From NCBI GenBank assembly GCA_963792125.1, contig CAWBVA010000013.1, positions 1 through 64,000 on the forward strand: a stretch of DNA of 64,000 nt, read 5' to 3'. A program made the position numbers and the translations under genes. The stretch's first letter is position 1. Every line of letters starts with the position of its first letter. Below the pieces are notes generated by a model that worked only from the letters and a program-made list of their open reading frames with translations, made no database searches and was not told the DNA's origin. This document shows, piece by piece, positions 1-8,260 of this stretch. The DNA comes from Methanocella_A sp963792125. GTDB lineage: Archaea; Halobacteriota; Methanocellia; Methanocellales; Methanocellaceae.

Positions 1-549
1 CATGACCAGCACATTGTCGATGACATAGTAGCGCTTGAACTTGCCATCAGAGTTGTAGCTGACCAGACCGTCGTTGATGAATTTATCCATGTGCCAGTGG
101 ATAGCGCTCTTCTCGATACTGAGGCGCTCCGTCAGCTCCTGGTTGGTAATGCCCGGCTGATCGAGAATAAGCAGCAGGATGGCCCTGCTGTTCCGGTTAT
201 GCAGATGGGCGATGACCTTCTGCTCGTCATCGCTGAACGTGCCGGAGTTCCGGAAAAGTCTCGAGAATTTGCCAATCTTCCTGAAAACGATCTTGCCCTC
301 GGACTCCAGCTTGTAAAGGTGATACTTGACCGTCCCGCGTTCGATCTGCTGTGCATCCGAGATCCGGGCGATGGTGGTACCGGGATCAGCGTATATGTAG
401 TTGAGGATGTTGTGCCGGTTCTCGTTTTTCAGCAGGTCGTCGATCTTGCCCAGCACAAAAGGCATCAGCTTCAGGAGCCCGAGAAAGGCCGCCAGCATGG
501 AACCAATGTATAAAAGCTTGACCGGTTCGGGCATCTGCAAGAACGACAT
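1..549 (-). CDS. Winged-helix transcriptional regulator, 3' end outside window
   Basis: The gene reads leftward and runs off the window edge after 183 codons without a stop. Residues about 11-31 form one hydrophobic segment (SMLAAFLGLLKLMPFVLG), suggesting a membrane-anchored or N-terminally hydrophobic regulator. Two winged-helix modules follow: residues about 40-95 (ILNYIYADPGTTIARIS... TVKYHLYKLESEGKI) and about 110-175 (ITNQELTERLSIEKSAIHWHMDKFINDGLV). This tandem layout is common in archaeal ArsR/MarR-like regulators. The start is the ATG whose complement is at 547-549. A TATA-like tract lies 12-25 bases upstream, so the message may be leaderless. The regulated target is unknown. Confidence 0.8.
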   Translation of the reverse strand, partial: MSFLQMPEPVKLLYIGSMLAAFLGLLKLMPFVLGKIDDLLKNENRHNILNYIYADPGTTIARISDAQQIERGTVKYHLYKLESEGKIVFRKIGKFSRLFRNSGTFSDDEQKVIAHLHNRNSRAILLLILDQPGITNQELTERLSIEKSAIHWHMDKFINDGLVSYNSDGKFKRYYVIDNVLVM

Positions 550-560
550 CGAATGTTGAT

Positions 561-600
561 TATAATATATTATCTGGCGTAGTATCTAACGATATATCGT
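561..600 (-). promoter_or_regulatory. Putative promoter and 12-bp palindrome upstream of the winged-helix gene
   Basis: An A/T tract (tataatatatta, 561-572) lies just upstream of the leftward regulator gene. A perfect palindrome, acgatatatcgt (589-600), sits further upstream and could be an operator, perhaps autoregulatory. Only the sequence symmetry and position support this. Confidence 0.4.
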
Positions 601-693
601 ATCCACCCTGGGCAATAGCCACAGGTAATAATATAGAAAAAAATAAAAGTATAAAGCTGAGTAATCGCCAGCGTCGCATATGATCAGATTAGA

Positions 694-1176
694 TCAATGG
701 ATATTATAGCTTTGCGAACCACTCACAGACTGGCCATAAATCTCACTGGACCATATGCCCTGGGTAACGCCGCCGGACCGGGAGATGGTAACGCATATAA
801 GGCCATTATAGTTCCCGTCCGAAAAGTCATAGTACGGGCCAAACTGATAGCCTTCGGGCGAGACTATCCTGAGCCTGAGCGAATTGCCCGGATTACCCCA
901 GTACAGGTAAGTTTGTACGCTTTCTGTATAATAATTGATATTTTGTCCGTACCAAATGGTTTGTCCCTGAGATATCGAGCCCGACATGCTCATCGTCGAC
1001 ATACCATCCGTCGAGAACATGCCCGGCTGGACCTTGTTTATAGTTACCGTATACCCGCCAGGCCCTTGCTTAGTAATGCTGTTTCCACCACTGGCCGCCG
1101 AAGCCGGCGTTGCCATAACCACAATACCGATTGCCGCTACGAACAGCAGCAATGCTACGATTGTCTTGAACCGCAT
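694..1176 (-). CDS. Secreted hypothetical protein with signal peptide
   Basis: I do not recognise this protein. It has a classic signal peptide: MRFK, then a hydrophobic core of about 20 residues, then TPASAASG, consistent with cleavage near residue 28. The mature part is rich in Gly, Ser, Tyr and Asn (SMSGSISQGQTIWYGQNINYY, then WYG and YYDFSDGNYNG stretches) and looks like a beta-rich surface domain. The chosen start has an AGGTG ribosome site 7 bases upstream; a longer in-frame ATG at 1209 has none. It diverges from the regulator at 1334 across a large palindrome, so the regulator may control it. Confidence 0.65.
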   Translation of the reverse strand: MRFKTIVALLLFVAAIGIVVMATPASAASGGNSITKQGPGGYTVTINKVQPGMFSTDGMSTMSMSGSISQGQTIWYGQNINYYTESVQTYLYWGNPGNSLRLRIVSPEGYQFGPYYDFSDGNYNGLICVTISRSGGVTQGIWSSEIYGQSVSGSQSYNIH

Positions 1177-1214
1177 ATTGATACACCTGTATATGCGTCT
1201 GTCATTCAAGACTT

Positions 1215-1274
1215 AGCGCTTATGGCCAGATCGTTGAACTGAAATTTCAGTTCAACGTTGTGGCGATAAGCGCT
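1215..1274. promoter_or_regulatory. 60-bp symmetric palindrome in a divergent promoter region
   Basis: The core, 1233-1256, is a perfect 24-bp palindrome with arms GTTGAACTGAAA / TTTCAGTTCAAC. Outer arms agcgcttat (1215-1223) and ataagcgct (1266-1274) are perfectly complementary and share the same centre, and most bases between also pair. It lies between divergent genes, so it is more likely an operator or cruciform than a terminator. A TATA-like gctttataaa overlaps its right edge, placed for the rightward gene at 1334. Confidence 0.7.
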
Positions 1275-1333
1275 TTATAAACCCTGGTGGATAACTCAAA
1301 TGTAGAAAACAAAAATGTCGGAGGCTGGCAAAG

Positions 1334-1726
1334 ATGAGAAACAACACGAGGAACCGGATCAAGCGGCTGGGGTACGACCTGTACTTCTCACTGGAGAGGA
1401 GCAGCATCAGGAGAGATATATTGCTGTACCTGAAGGTATATCCGTCCGGGGTGCCCATTTTCGACATCGCCCGGAACATTACGGCCAGCTATACGAACAC
1501 GAAAGGGGCCATTCTCGGAGACGGCAAAGGGTACAACGTCGAGACATCCCTGATCAGCCTCGGGCTCGTGACGTATAACAAAGCGCGAGGCTCGCTCATC
1601 CTCTATTCGCTGACGCAGAGAGGCAAGGAGATCGCCTCGCTGCTGGAAGAGACCGAATCGATCGGGTACGCTGTAGAAACAGCTTTTATAGTTTATCGGA
1701 CATGGCCAGCAGCTTTCCGTGGCTGA
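1334..1726 (+). CDS. Winged-helix DNA-binding protein
   Basis: A small archaeal regulator of 130 residues. The segment RSSIRRDILLYLKVYPSGVPIFDIARNI is a helix-turn-helix start, followed by a recognition region (TNTKGAILGDGKGYNVETSLISLGLV) and a wing (KARGSLILYSLTQRGKEIASLLEE). It resembles archaeal MarR/PadR-like HTH proteins that carry an RSSIRR-type motif. A GGAGG ribosome site is 8-10 bases before the ATG and a TATA box lies near 1273. The last 14 codons overlap the convergent amidotransferase gene, so the natural stop may be slightly earlier or the tail may be non-conserved. Confidence 0.65.
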   Translation: MRNNTRNRIKRLGYDLYFSLERSSIRRDILLYLKVYPSGVPIFDIARNITASYTNTKGAILGDGKGYNVETSLISLGLVTYNKARGSLILYSLTQRGKEIASLLEETESIGYAVETAFIVYRTWPAAFRG

Positions 1727-2381
1727 CAACGACCAGCCGGTCATCGGGCAGCGCAGTCCAGCCCCCGGTATCGAGGGCCTGCGTGGCTATCATCAGCGAG
1801 CTGCCGCCTGCCGTCTCCCTGACAGTATAATACATCGGCTTCTCCGGGTGATGGCTGAACGCGTACAGCGTTTCACCGTCAGAGAGCAGGAAGTTCAGGC
1901 GTACTTCCCGGCCGTACTCGTAGTCGTTGAAGATGCTTCCGATACAGCCGACAATCCCGTCGTACGGGTCTGCGGCCCGGCCGATGGCGTCCATGAGCAT
2001 GTGAAAGGCCACTTCCGAGTCAGTCTCTCCGCCGCATCGCGGATGAAGGCCGATGCCGTCGATGTGGCCGTTGTGTGCGAACGCCCACTGTTTCCCGCCC
2101 TGGTCGCACCTGAAAGGGTGACAGTTACGCTCATGGATTTCCCCGCAGGAAGCGTTCCTGATGTGCGAGATGATGATTTTCCCCTCGGCGGCCCGTATCG
2201 CCTCGAAATATGCCTTGCTCGACAGCGCCGTCTCGGGCATCTTCCGCAGGGCGAGCTGGCCGTGGCTATAGCAGGCGACACCCCAACCGTGGGGGTTCCT
2301 TGTCGAGTGTTCCGCGAAGCTGCGCAGCAGTTCGTCGGGCCTGCCGGCGCTCTCGCCGCAAAAGCCGAAAAGTTCGCACAT
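1686..2381 (-). CDS. Class II glutamine amidotransferase (YafJ-like)
   Basis: The 231-residue protein is a stand-alone GATase type 2 domain. After the initiator Met comes Cys2 (MCELFGFCGES), the N-terminal nucleophile that hydrolyses glutamine. Further family signatures are NPHGWGVACY (residues about 29-38), HIRNASCGEIHERNCHPF and FAHNGHIDG. The family is intracellular and its physiological amide acceptor is generally unknown; no synthase domain is attached. It is transcribed leftward, downstream of the sensor kinase gene with a 21-base gap, so the two may be cotranscribed. Confidence 0.85.
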   Translation of the reverse strand: MCELFGFCGESAGRPDELLRSFAEHSTRNPHGWGVACYSHGQLALRKMPETALSSKAYFEAIRAAEGKIIISHIRNASCGEIHERNCHPFRCDQGGKQWAFAHNGHIDGIGLHPRCGGETDSEVAFHMLMDAIGRAADPYDGIVGCIGSIFNDYEYGREVRLNFLLSDGETLYAFSHHPEKPMYYTVRETAGGSSLMIATQALDTGGWTALPDDRLVVVSHGKLLAMSDKL

Positions 2382-2402
2382 TAACGTAGATATTGATTTT
2401 TA

Positions 2403-4379
2403 CTACTTTAAATCCTTTATTTTCACCTGCTGCAGAGCGGCGGGTACGTCATCTGGAGCCGAGGGGAAAACCGTGCACGGGCTCCCGCCAATATCAGTGG
2501 CAGGCAGCGTCACCACGATACGGGTGCCGGACTTCCTTTCGAGGGGCACCCGGTCTTCGACGGTAATCGTGCCTTTGAAGCTCTCTACCAGCGTCCTGAC
2601 CAGGTAAAGGCCCAGCCCGCCGCCTCCGGTCCTGGTATGGAGGGGTGAGATCGGGTCCTTCAGTATCTGTTTGATATTGTCCGGGATGCCCGGGCCGTTA
2701 TCCTCCACGGAAACATGGTAGTATCCGGTCCCGCCCTGCATTATCTTAGGCGTTACCTTTATCCATACTTTCAAGGGCCCGTCTGAGTGCTTGAACGCGT
2801 TGCCGATCAGGTTAGAGAATATCTCCCTGAGCAGCGGGCTGGCCATGACGTAACATCCATGCACGGGGATATACTCGATGATGACGTCCCGTCCGGGCGC
2901 GATGGAATAGTCGTGGACCACTTCCCCGAGGATTTTGCCCAGGTCGACCGGCCCCATGTCTGAGGCGCCGGTACTGGCACGCTGGATTTTCTTTACGTTG
3001 TCGATCAGGTGCGAGCTGTTCTGCATAGCCTCCAGTGGCTTGCGTAACAGCATCTGCCCATCGTTGTCCAGGTCTGTCCGGCTGAGGGCCATCTCCAGGA
3101 ACCCGATGCCGATCTGGTTCATGTTGTTGATGTCGTGGCCCATCAGGTCGAGGTATAGCTCTGCCTGTCCCCGGGCCCGGACCAGCTCTTCCTCATACTT
3201 CTTGTAGTCCGTGACGTCAGTCATGATCACGATGTAGCTCGTGATAATGCCCTCCGAACCAAAAGCCGGGAAGGCATTCACCCGGTAATGCCGCGACGCC
3301 CCGTCCGCGGAACATATGACCCGGGCCCCTTCGAAAAGAGTCTTTTCGCCTCCCCTTATCCCTGCAATCCCGGCAGCCTGGCCGTCGGCAAGACGATCCG
3401 CGTCCCGGAAGATGTTGAGCTTTCCGATCACCCCATCGGGCTTCTCGCCCGTGACCAGCAGGAAAGCGTTGTTTGCCAGCACGGCATCGCCGCCTGTATC
3501 GAAGATGCAGATGGCCTCCGGCATCTGCATGATGAGGTCGCTCATCAGGTGTCTAGTATCCAGCAGTTTCCTGCTCATCTCCTCCACAGTCGTCACTTTG
3601 ATGTTGCTCAGCGAGTACACGAGCAACGCTAATGCCGCAAAAATGACCATGCTATCATAGACCATCTGTGTCAGTCCTGCGAAGTCATAAAGCCCCATGT
3701 ATGTCAGCAGGCTCATCGAGTCACCGACCAGGCTGATCAGGAAGAACACCAGGAACAGGGAGAGAACGTACCTCGACTGGTTCTCCATATAACTGATAGC
3801 GAGCGCTGAAGCCAGAGAAAGAACCGCTATGTCAAGGATGATCGACATCGTGTAAATGGCAATATGTAAAGCGTCGACGGGACGGGTGTAGTAGTTCATA
3901 GCCACGAAGAGCACGATGACCATGGCGGCGAGGGCATTGATGAGGATAACGAGGGCTCCTGCATTTGGCCCCGGCCTGTTTTTACGGGCGTTCCACAGGT
4001 AGATCAGCACCAGAAGTATCGGCCCGTATATTGTCAGCGTGAATACCTGACCCGCAGCGATCATTGCCGGATCGCCCAGTACCTGCGGGAGCGTGTACGA
4101 GATAATGCCAGAGACGGATAAAAGGAAGATGCTGATGAACAACGCCAGGAAGAGCAGCTTCAGTTCCCTGTTCGTGCCTGTCAGGCAGAGGAACAACAGG
4201 AGCGGCAGACAGATGATGAGCATGCCTGCCGCCGACATTACGGTCAGCGAGGAGACGGAAACGCCCATGACAGGCCAGATGAGCAGCGAAGCGATCACCA
4301 GCAGGACCAGGATCTGGACCACTATCAGGATACACAGCAGCTTATTATATCTCCTGGCGCTCATCTGGTCGAAGTCCAT
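2403..4379 (-). CDS. Membrane sensor histidine kinase with PAS domain
   Basis: About 658 residues. The first ~260 residues hold seven or eight hydrophobic helices, the usual layout of an archaeal membrane-sensing module. A PAS domain follows (LIMQMPEAICIFDTGGDAVLANNAF... MTDVTDYKKYEEEL). The dimerisation helix carries the likely phospho-acceptor His in LMGHDINNMNQ. The ATPase domain shows N box NLIGNAFKHSDG, G1 DNGPGIP and G2 GGGGLGLYLV. No receiver domain is attached and no response regulator is adjacent. I chose the ATG at 4379 over a TTG four codons upstream. The upstream AT-rich stretch would fit a leaderless or short-leader transcript. Confidence 0.88.
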   Translation of the reverse strand: MDFDQMSARRYNKLLCILIVVQILVLLVIASLLIWPVMGVSVSSLTVMSAAGMLIICLPLLLFLCLTGTNRELKLLFLALFISIFLLSVSGIISYTLPQVLGDPAMIAAGQVFTLTIYGPILLVLIYLWNARKNRPGPNAGALVILINALAAMVIVLFVAMNYYTRPVDALHIAIYTMSIILDIAVLSLASALAISYMENQSRYVLSLFLVFFLISLVGDSMSLLTYMGLYDFAGLTQMVYDSMVIFAALALLVYSLSNIKVTTVEEMSRKLLDTRHLMSDLIMQMPEAICIFDTGGDAVLANNAFLLVTGEKPDGVIGKLNIFRDADRLADGQAAGIAGIRGGEKTLFEGARVICSADGASRHYRVNAFPAFGSEGIITSYIVIMTDVTDYKKYEEELVRARGQAELYLDLMGHDINNMNQIGIGFLEMALSRTDLDNDGQMLLRKPLEAMQNSSHLIDNVKKIQRASTGASDMGPVDLGKILGEVVHDYSIAPGRDVIIEYIPVHGCYVMASPLLREIFSNLIGNAFKHSDGPLKVWIKVTPKIMQGGTGYYHVSVEDNGPGIPDNIKQILKDPISPLHTRTGGGGLGLYLVRTLVESFKGTITVEDRVPLERKSGTRIVVTLPATDIGGSPCTVFPSAPDDVPAALQQVKIKDLK

Positions 4380-4477
4380 AAGTATAATCAAACTTTTTAA
4401 TTGCCTCGATATATAGGTATTGAATGACGGCCGTTACATGCTGCATGTATAGTCACTTGCGTAATGTTGTATACGCT

Positions 4478-4612
4478 GATAAGGCATCTGACACAAAGGC
4501 CACGGAGGCCGCGAGGTACACGGAGTGCGTTTAAAGAACGGCTACGCTTGCCTCCCTGATAAAACGTCGTGTACTTTGTGGCCATCGTGGCCTTTGTGTC
4601 AGATGCCTTATC
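4478..4612. repeat. Family A inverted-repeat element (25-bp perfect arms)
   Basis: Arms at 4478-4502 and 4588-4612 are perfectly complementary (gataaggcatctgacacaaa... and its inverse). The arms continue as imperfect GGCCACGG / CGTGGCC repeats. The central part (tttaaagaacggct... gataaaacg) resembles the loop of copies at 13532, 19376 and 30198. It fills most of the gap 4380-4828, where I see no gene. A T-rich TATA-like stretch near 4692-4705 may belong to the methyltransferase promoter. Confidence 0.8.
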
Positions 4613-4828
4613 TGCCTGTAAAAAAACAGGAATGACTATACAGGGAGCATCAAAGCAATTTTATCTGTCTCAGCGAGGGGGATGGCCAATATTGCCGTGT
4701 TATAATTTTTTACCACCGGCAGTCAACCTGATACTGGCACTGGCGCCCCGCCGGACACAATCTCCGTCATAGCCAGTTACCAGGCCACTGCAGGGGCGCC
4801 GGACATACAGTATTACCCGGAGACAATC

Positions 4829-5545
4829 ATGAAAGATCACGACCGGGCCGAAGTCACCCATTTCTTCAGCGAGAGCCTGCGGAGGTACGGCTATAACCCG
4901 CGCAGCCTCGGGTGGATCGAGGGCACGCAGGAGACGAGGTTCCGGGTGCTGGCCGCCATCGGCGACCTCGAGGGCTGCTCGGTGCTGGACGTAGGCTGCG
5001 GGTTCGGCGACTTCTATGAGTTCCTGTGCAGGAAAGGAATCAAGGTCGATTATACGGGGGTGGACCTGAACCCCGACTTCCTTGACATTGCCCGGCAGCG
5101 ACACCCGGACGCCCGGTTTATCACGGCCGACTTTGAGGTGGCGAAGATCGACGGCCGGTTCGACTGGGCTTTCGAGTCGGGCGTTTTCAACTATATGGTT
5201 TCCGACCACCAGTCCTTCGTCGGCAACATGGTCCGCAGGATGTTCAAGGCGGCACGCAAAGGCATCGCGATAGATTTTCTCAATAACAGAGGCTCGTTCT
5301 TCTCTGCCGGGCTTTACCACCCGGACCCTGCGGACATGTACCATTTCTGCAATAAACTGTCGAGACGCGTCGTCCTGCGATGTGACTACAAGCCTTCGGA
5401 GTTCTGTGTGTATGTGTACAAGGACACGAAAGAGGCGCCCGGTAACGTGTATCGTGACTACCATGAGGCCCCTGGCGACATCAGCAACCGCAAAGGCATC
5501 GGCTGGTCACGACGATTCCCCCGTGACGAATCGAAGAGTATATGA
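4829..5545 (+). CDS. Class I SAM-dependent methyltransferase
   Basis: The 238-residue protein has the Rossmann methyltransferase motif I VLDVGCGFGDFYEFL (residues about 52-66), motif II acidic VDYTGVDLNPDFL and motif III-like FDWAFESGVFNYM. The family transfers methyl from S-adenosylmethionine; the acceptor cannot be inferred. The start has a GGAG ribosome site 9 bases upstream. Its stop overlaps the ATG of the next small gene, suggesting translational coupling. Confidence 0.8.
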   Translation: MKDHDRAEVTHFFSESLRRYGYNPRSLGWIEGTQETRFRVLAAIGDLEGCSVLDVGCGFGDFYEFLCRKGIKVDYTGVDLNPDFLDIARQRHPDARFITADFEVAKIDGRFDWAFESGVFNYMVSDHQSFVGNMVRRMFKAARKGIAIDFLNNRGSFFSAGLYHPDPADMYHFCNKLSRRVVLRCDYKPSEFCVYVYKDTKEAPGNVYRDYHEAPGDISNRKGIGWSRRFPRDESKSI

Positions 5546-5892
5546 ATTTAAACCGACCAGATTTAACCATCATGGCTGATAGCACCATCGACCTGCCCGG
5601 GGCGGACCTGAACCGCCTGCTGGAAGCGCTGTCGCTCAAGATAGAGCGGGTAAGCATGCTAATCGAGGACGCGATGGTAGACCAGTCCGACGTCATCGCC
5701 CTCGACCGGAGCACATACAACGACCTGATGATATGCCTGGGGAAGTACGAGGAGTTCCTGAAGAGCTTCGAGGAGGTCACGCAGGATACCACGGACGAGA
5801 TCAGAGAGTTCGTGGGCGGCATAGAGTGCTTCTGCGGCGAAGTTGACACTGACGAGGAAATCGAGATTATCGACGAGGACGAAGATCTGTAA
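5542..5892 (+). CDS. Small acidic hypothetical protein
   Basis: I do not recognise this 116-residue protein. It is predicted to be helical (LNRLLEALSLKIERVSMLIEDAMV, then SFEEVTQDTTDEIREFVGGIECFCGEV) and ends in a strongly acidic tail (DTDEEIEIIDEDEDL). It contains one CFC motif. The ATG at 5542 overlaps the methyltransferase stop; an alternative ATG at 5572 would give 106 residues. Neither has a convincing ribosome site. The coupling suggests a role connected with the methyltransferase, but this is inference. Confidence 0.6.
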   Translation: MNLNRPDLTIMADSTIDLPGADLNRLLEALSLKIERVSMLIEDAMVDQSDVIALDRSTYNDLMICLGKYEEFLKSFEEVTQDTTDEIREFVGGIECFCGEVDTDEEIEIIDEDEDL

Positions 5893-5972
5893 ATCGTCCC
5901 TCTGCGCCGTAACGGACTTTATCTTTTTATTGCCGCGTCGACGCGGGCATCATTTTTCATGATGCCGATGCA

Positions 5973-6374
5973 ATGATCGACCGGGGCATCAGATTGCAGG
6001 CAACGACGACACAGGAAAATGTCAAAACCACAGGTTTGTTTCACCTTGCCATAAACGTCACTGACCTGGACAGGTCCGTCCGATTCTATACTGACATGTT
6101 CAGGATAGACGTCCTGAGACGGGATGAAGACATGGCGATCATACACACGCCGGGCTCTGACGACAGCTTCGTCCTGTTCCGGGCAAATGGGCCAATGGCG
6201 CCGTCCGGAATCGCACACTTCGGCTTCAAGGTGGACGACCACAATTACGATAAGGCCATGGATTACGTGCGACAGAAGGGCATCAAGGTCATCTCGACCC
6301 AGGTGCGGAACACGGGCCGGTTCATGTACATCGAGGATCCGGATGGCTATGTCGTGCAGATATCCACAATATAG
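5973..6374 (+). CDS. VOC-family (glyoxalase/bleomycin-resistance fold) protein
   Basis: A single vicinal-oxygen-chelate domain of about 133 residues. The first beta-alpha unit is FHLAINVTDLDRSVRFYTDMF and the C-terminal signature is GRFMYIEDPDGYVVQI, whose Glu is a typical metal ligand. The family covers lyases, dioxygenases and binding proteins, so the substrate is unknown. A close paralogue lies at 47907-48311, sharing the SFxLFRADGP-like centre and the YIEDPDGYV ending. The N-terminal ~20 residues are not conserved between them, so an internal start is possible. Confidence 0.8.
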   Translation: MIDRGIRLQATTTQENVKTTGLFHLAINVTDLDRSVRFYTDMFRIDVLRRDEDMAIIHTPGSDDSFVLFRANGPMAPSGIAHFGFKVDDHNYDKAMDYVRQKGIKVISTQVRNTGRFMYIEDPDGYVVQISTI

Positions 6375-6379
6375 CCACA

Positions 6380-6900
6380 TTTTCACCCGCCACCTCCGCA
6401 CCCCTCGCACGCTGATGCGTGCTTGGGGCAAGCCGAAAAAACCCTCCGCCTTCCGCGGAGAAGCACACGCTACCCTTACCCGACGTGTAAACACAACCCT
6501 TACCAATACTAGTATTTGCATCGATCCTGTACTAGTCCTGGTACGCATTGTATAGACTGCGTCGCGGTCCGCGGAGGGTTTTTCTGGCGGAAGGCCCCTC
6601 GCACGCTATAGCTGTGCGAGGGGTGCGGAGGCGGCCGGGCAATGAACGCGCGCCCGCAGGGCAGCGTTGCTTAGCGCTTGCGAAGCGGTCGGAGCCTGGC
6701 GCAGCGAAGCGCAGCCAGGGCTTGTCCGCGAGGGTGCGAGCGCGGCCCGGACGGCGCAGCACCTGAAAAACCCGGAGTAGCCCATGCAGCAGCAGCAGGC
6801 ATGGGCGTCGCACCGCGATTATAGATGACTGACGGAATATGATGCACTAACTGAATATCAGATATTGTAAGAACGCGGCCCGGACGGCGCAGCACCAAAT
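6380..6900. repeat. GC-rich intergenic repeat region (no gene)
   Basis: About 580 bases between the VOC and acetolactate decarboxylase genes hold no convincing gene. Near 6390-6412 is cctccgcacccctcgcacgc, whose complement recurs near 6613-6636 (gcgaggggtgcggagg), making a long inverted repeat with palindromic ends (gcacgctatagctgtgc). A 23-bp direct repeat beginning cgcggcccggacggcg occurs at 6741-6763 and 6874-6896. Base composition is far more GC-rich than other spacers, unlike families A and B. Confidence 0.65.
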
Positions 6901-6958
6901 CAATATCTATTTAATCGTTAAGCAGTGACTTTATATTGCCAATCGAAGTGATCGACTG

Positions 6959-7753
6959 ATGACAAAGCCGTTTTTACCTTTTATGGCCGTCGCGGCCGTC
7001 CTGCTGCTCGTGCTGCTCTCCGGGTGCACCCGGCCTGCGGCGACACAGGACAGAGAGACCATGTACCAGGTATCGACATTTAATGCGCTTTCACAGGGTG
7101 TCTACGACGGGAGCGAGACCTTCGAGACGCTCAAAGCGCACGGGGACACCGGCCTGGGCACACTCAACGCACTGGACGGCGAGCTGATAGTCATTGACGG
7201 CCAGCCTTACCAGATGAAGGCGGACGAGACGGTGGTGCCCGTAGTCGACAGCGCTACGACGCCGTTTGCCGTAGTGACGTATTTCGACCCGGACATGACC
7301 TGCCGTACCGCCAATATTTCCAGCCTGTCGCAATACATGAAGTCGCTGAACGGCTCGATGACCGGTAAAAATGTCATGTACGTAATAGAAGCGCATGGCT
7401 ATTTCAGCCACGTCAAGGTCCGCAGCGTCCCGGCGCAGCAGAAACCATACCCGGTGCTGACAGAAGCGGTGAAAAACCAGACTGTCTTCGATTTAAACGA
7501 CGTTAACGGCACCATCGTGGGCGTCTGGTTCCCGGACTATATGGCAGGCGTGAACGTGGCCGGATATCACTTCCACTTCATATCGGACGACCGCAAGCGT
7601 GGCGGACACCTCCTCGACTTCTCTGCCGAAAACCTGACGTCCCTGATCGACGTGACCGACAACTTCTACATGGCCCTGCCGCAGAGCGGCGAATTCGCCG
7701 GCGCCGACATCGGGAAGACCAACGAGACAGCCATCGGCGTCATCGAGAGGTGA
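6959..7753 (+). CDS. budA: Alpha-acetolactate decarboxylase, lipoprotein form
   Basis: The enzyme converts 2-acetolactate to acetoin. The 264-residue protein starts with a lipoprotein-type signal: a hydrophobic stretch then LLSGC with Cys23. Family features are MYQVSTFNALSQGVYDG, GLGTLNALDGELI, and the zinc-binding segment YHFHFISDDRKRGGH, whose His residues match the known metal site. Secretion as a lipoprotein is seen in some acetolactate decarboxylases. No acetolactate synthase is in the window, so the pathway context is missing. The cytosine deaminase gene starts 9 bases downstream, indicating an operon. Confidence 0.9.
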   Translation: MTKPFLPFMAVAAVLLLVLLSGCTRPAATQDRETMYQVSTFNALSQGVYDGSETFETLKAHGDTGLGTLNALDGELIVIDGQPYQMKADETVVPVVDSATTPFAVVTYFDPDMTCRTANISSLSQYMKSLNGSMTGKNVMYVIEAHGYFSHVKVRSVPAQQKPYPVLTEAVKNQTVFDLNDVNGTIVGVWFPDYMAGVNVAGYHFHFISDDRKRGGHLLDFSAENLTSLIDVTDNFYMALPQSGEFAGADIGKTNETAIGVIER

Positions 7754-7762
7754 GGCACGGTA

Positions 7763-8197
7763 ATGGACGAGTTCATGAAGGCAGCCATCGAAGAGGCACG
7801 AAAAGGGCTCGCAGAGGGCGGAATCCCGATCGGTTCCGTACTGGTGATCGAGGGCAGGGTCATCGGCAGAGGCCATAACAGGCGGGTGCAGGACGACGAT
7901 CCTGTGCTTCACGCGGAGATCGACTGCCTGCGCAACGCCGGAAGAGTCGGCAAATATGCCGGCGCCGTCCTCTACTCGACGCTGATGCCCTGCTACCTGT
8001 GCGCCGGCGCGGCCGTCCAGTTCCGCATCAAAAAGGTAGTGGTCGGCGAGTCGAGGAACTTTGCCGGTGCCAGGGAGTTCATGGAGTCCCACGGCATAGA
8101 GGTAGTCGACCTTGATCTCAAGGAATGCAGGGACATGATGGCCTGTTTCATAGCAGAGAAACCGAAGCTCTGGAACGAGGACATAGGCACGCTGTGA
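7763..8197 (+). CDS. Cytosine/nucleoside deaminase, FCY1-like
   Basis: A zinc-dependent deaminase of 144 residues. The zinc site is complete: His50 and the proton-shuttle Glu52 in HAEIDC, and Cys77/Cys80 in PCYLC. The C-terminal FIAEKPKLWNEDIGTL strongly recalls the end of yeast cytosine deaminase FCY1 (FIDERPQDWFEDIGE, from memory), as does the HAEIDCLRNAGR region. This favours free cytosine, or a related base, over tRNA adenosine as substrate. It acts in the cytoplasm in pyrimidine salvage and probably shares a transcript with the upstream decarboxylase. Confidence 0.85.
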   Translation: MDEFMKAAIEEARKGLAEGGIPIGSVLVIEGRVIGRGHNRRVQDDDPVLHAEIDCLRNAGRVGKYAGAVLYSTLMPCYLCAGAAVQFRIKKVVVGESRNFAGAREFMESHGIEVVDLDLKECRDMMACFIAEKPKLWNEDIGTL

Positions 8198-8260
8198 CCC
8201 GGGTACTTCAGACAGGTAAATCCTTATGTACTGCCTCCGGCAATAGGCCTGTTGGGTAAT

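Noticed and set aside
4397..4772. Short open frames over the family A element near 4.5 kb
   Set aside because: They read the inverted repeat; no ribosome site or family.
6532..6898. Short open frames in the GC-rich repeat spacer
   Set aside because: Arg/Pro/Ala-rich products of repeat DNA with no coding signal.
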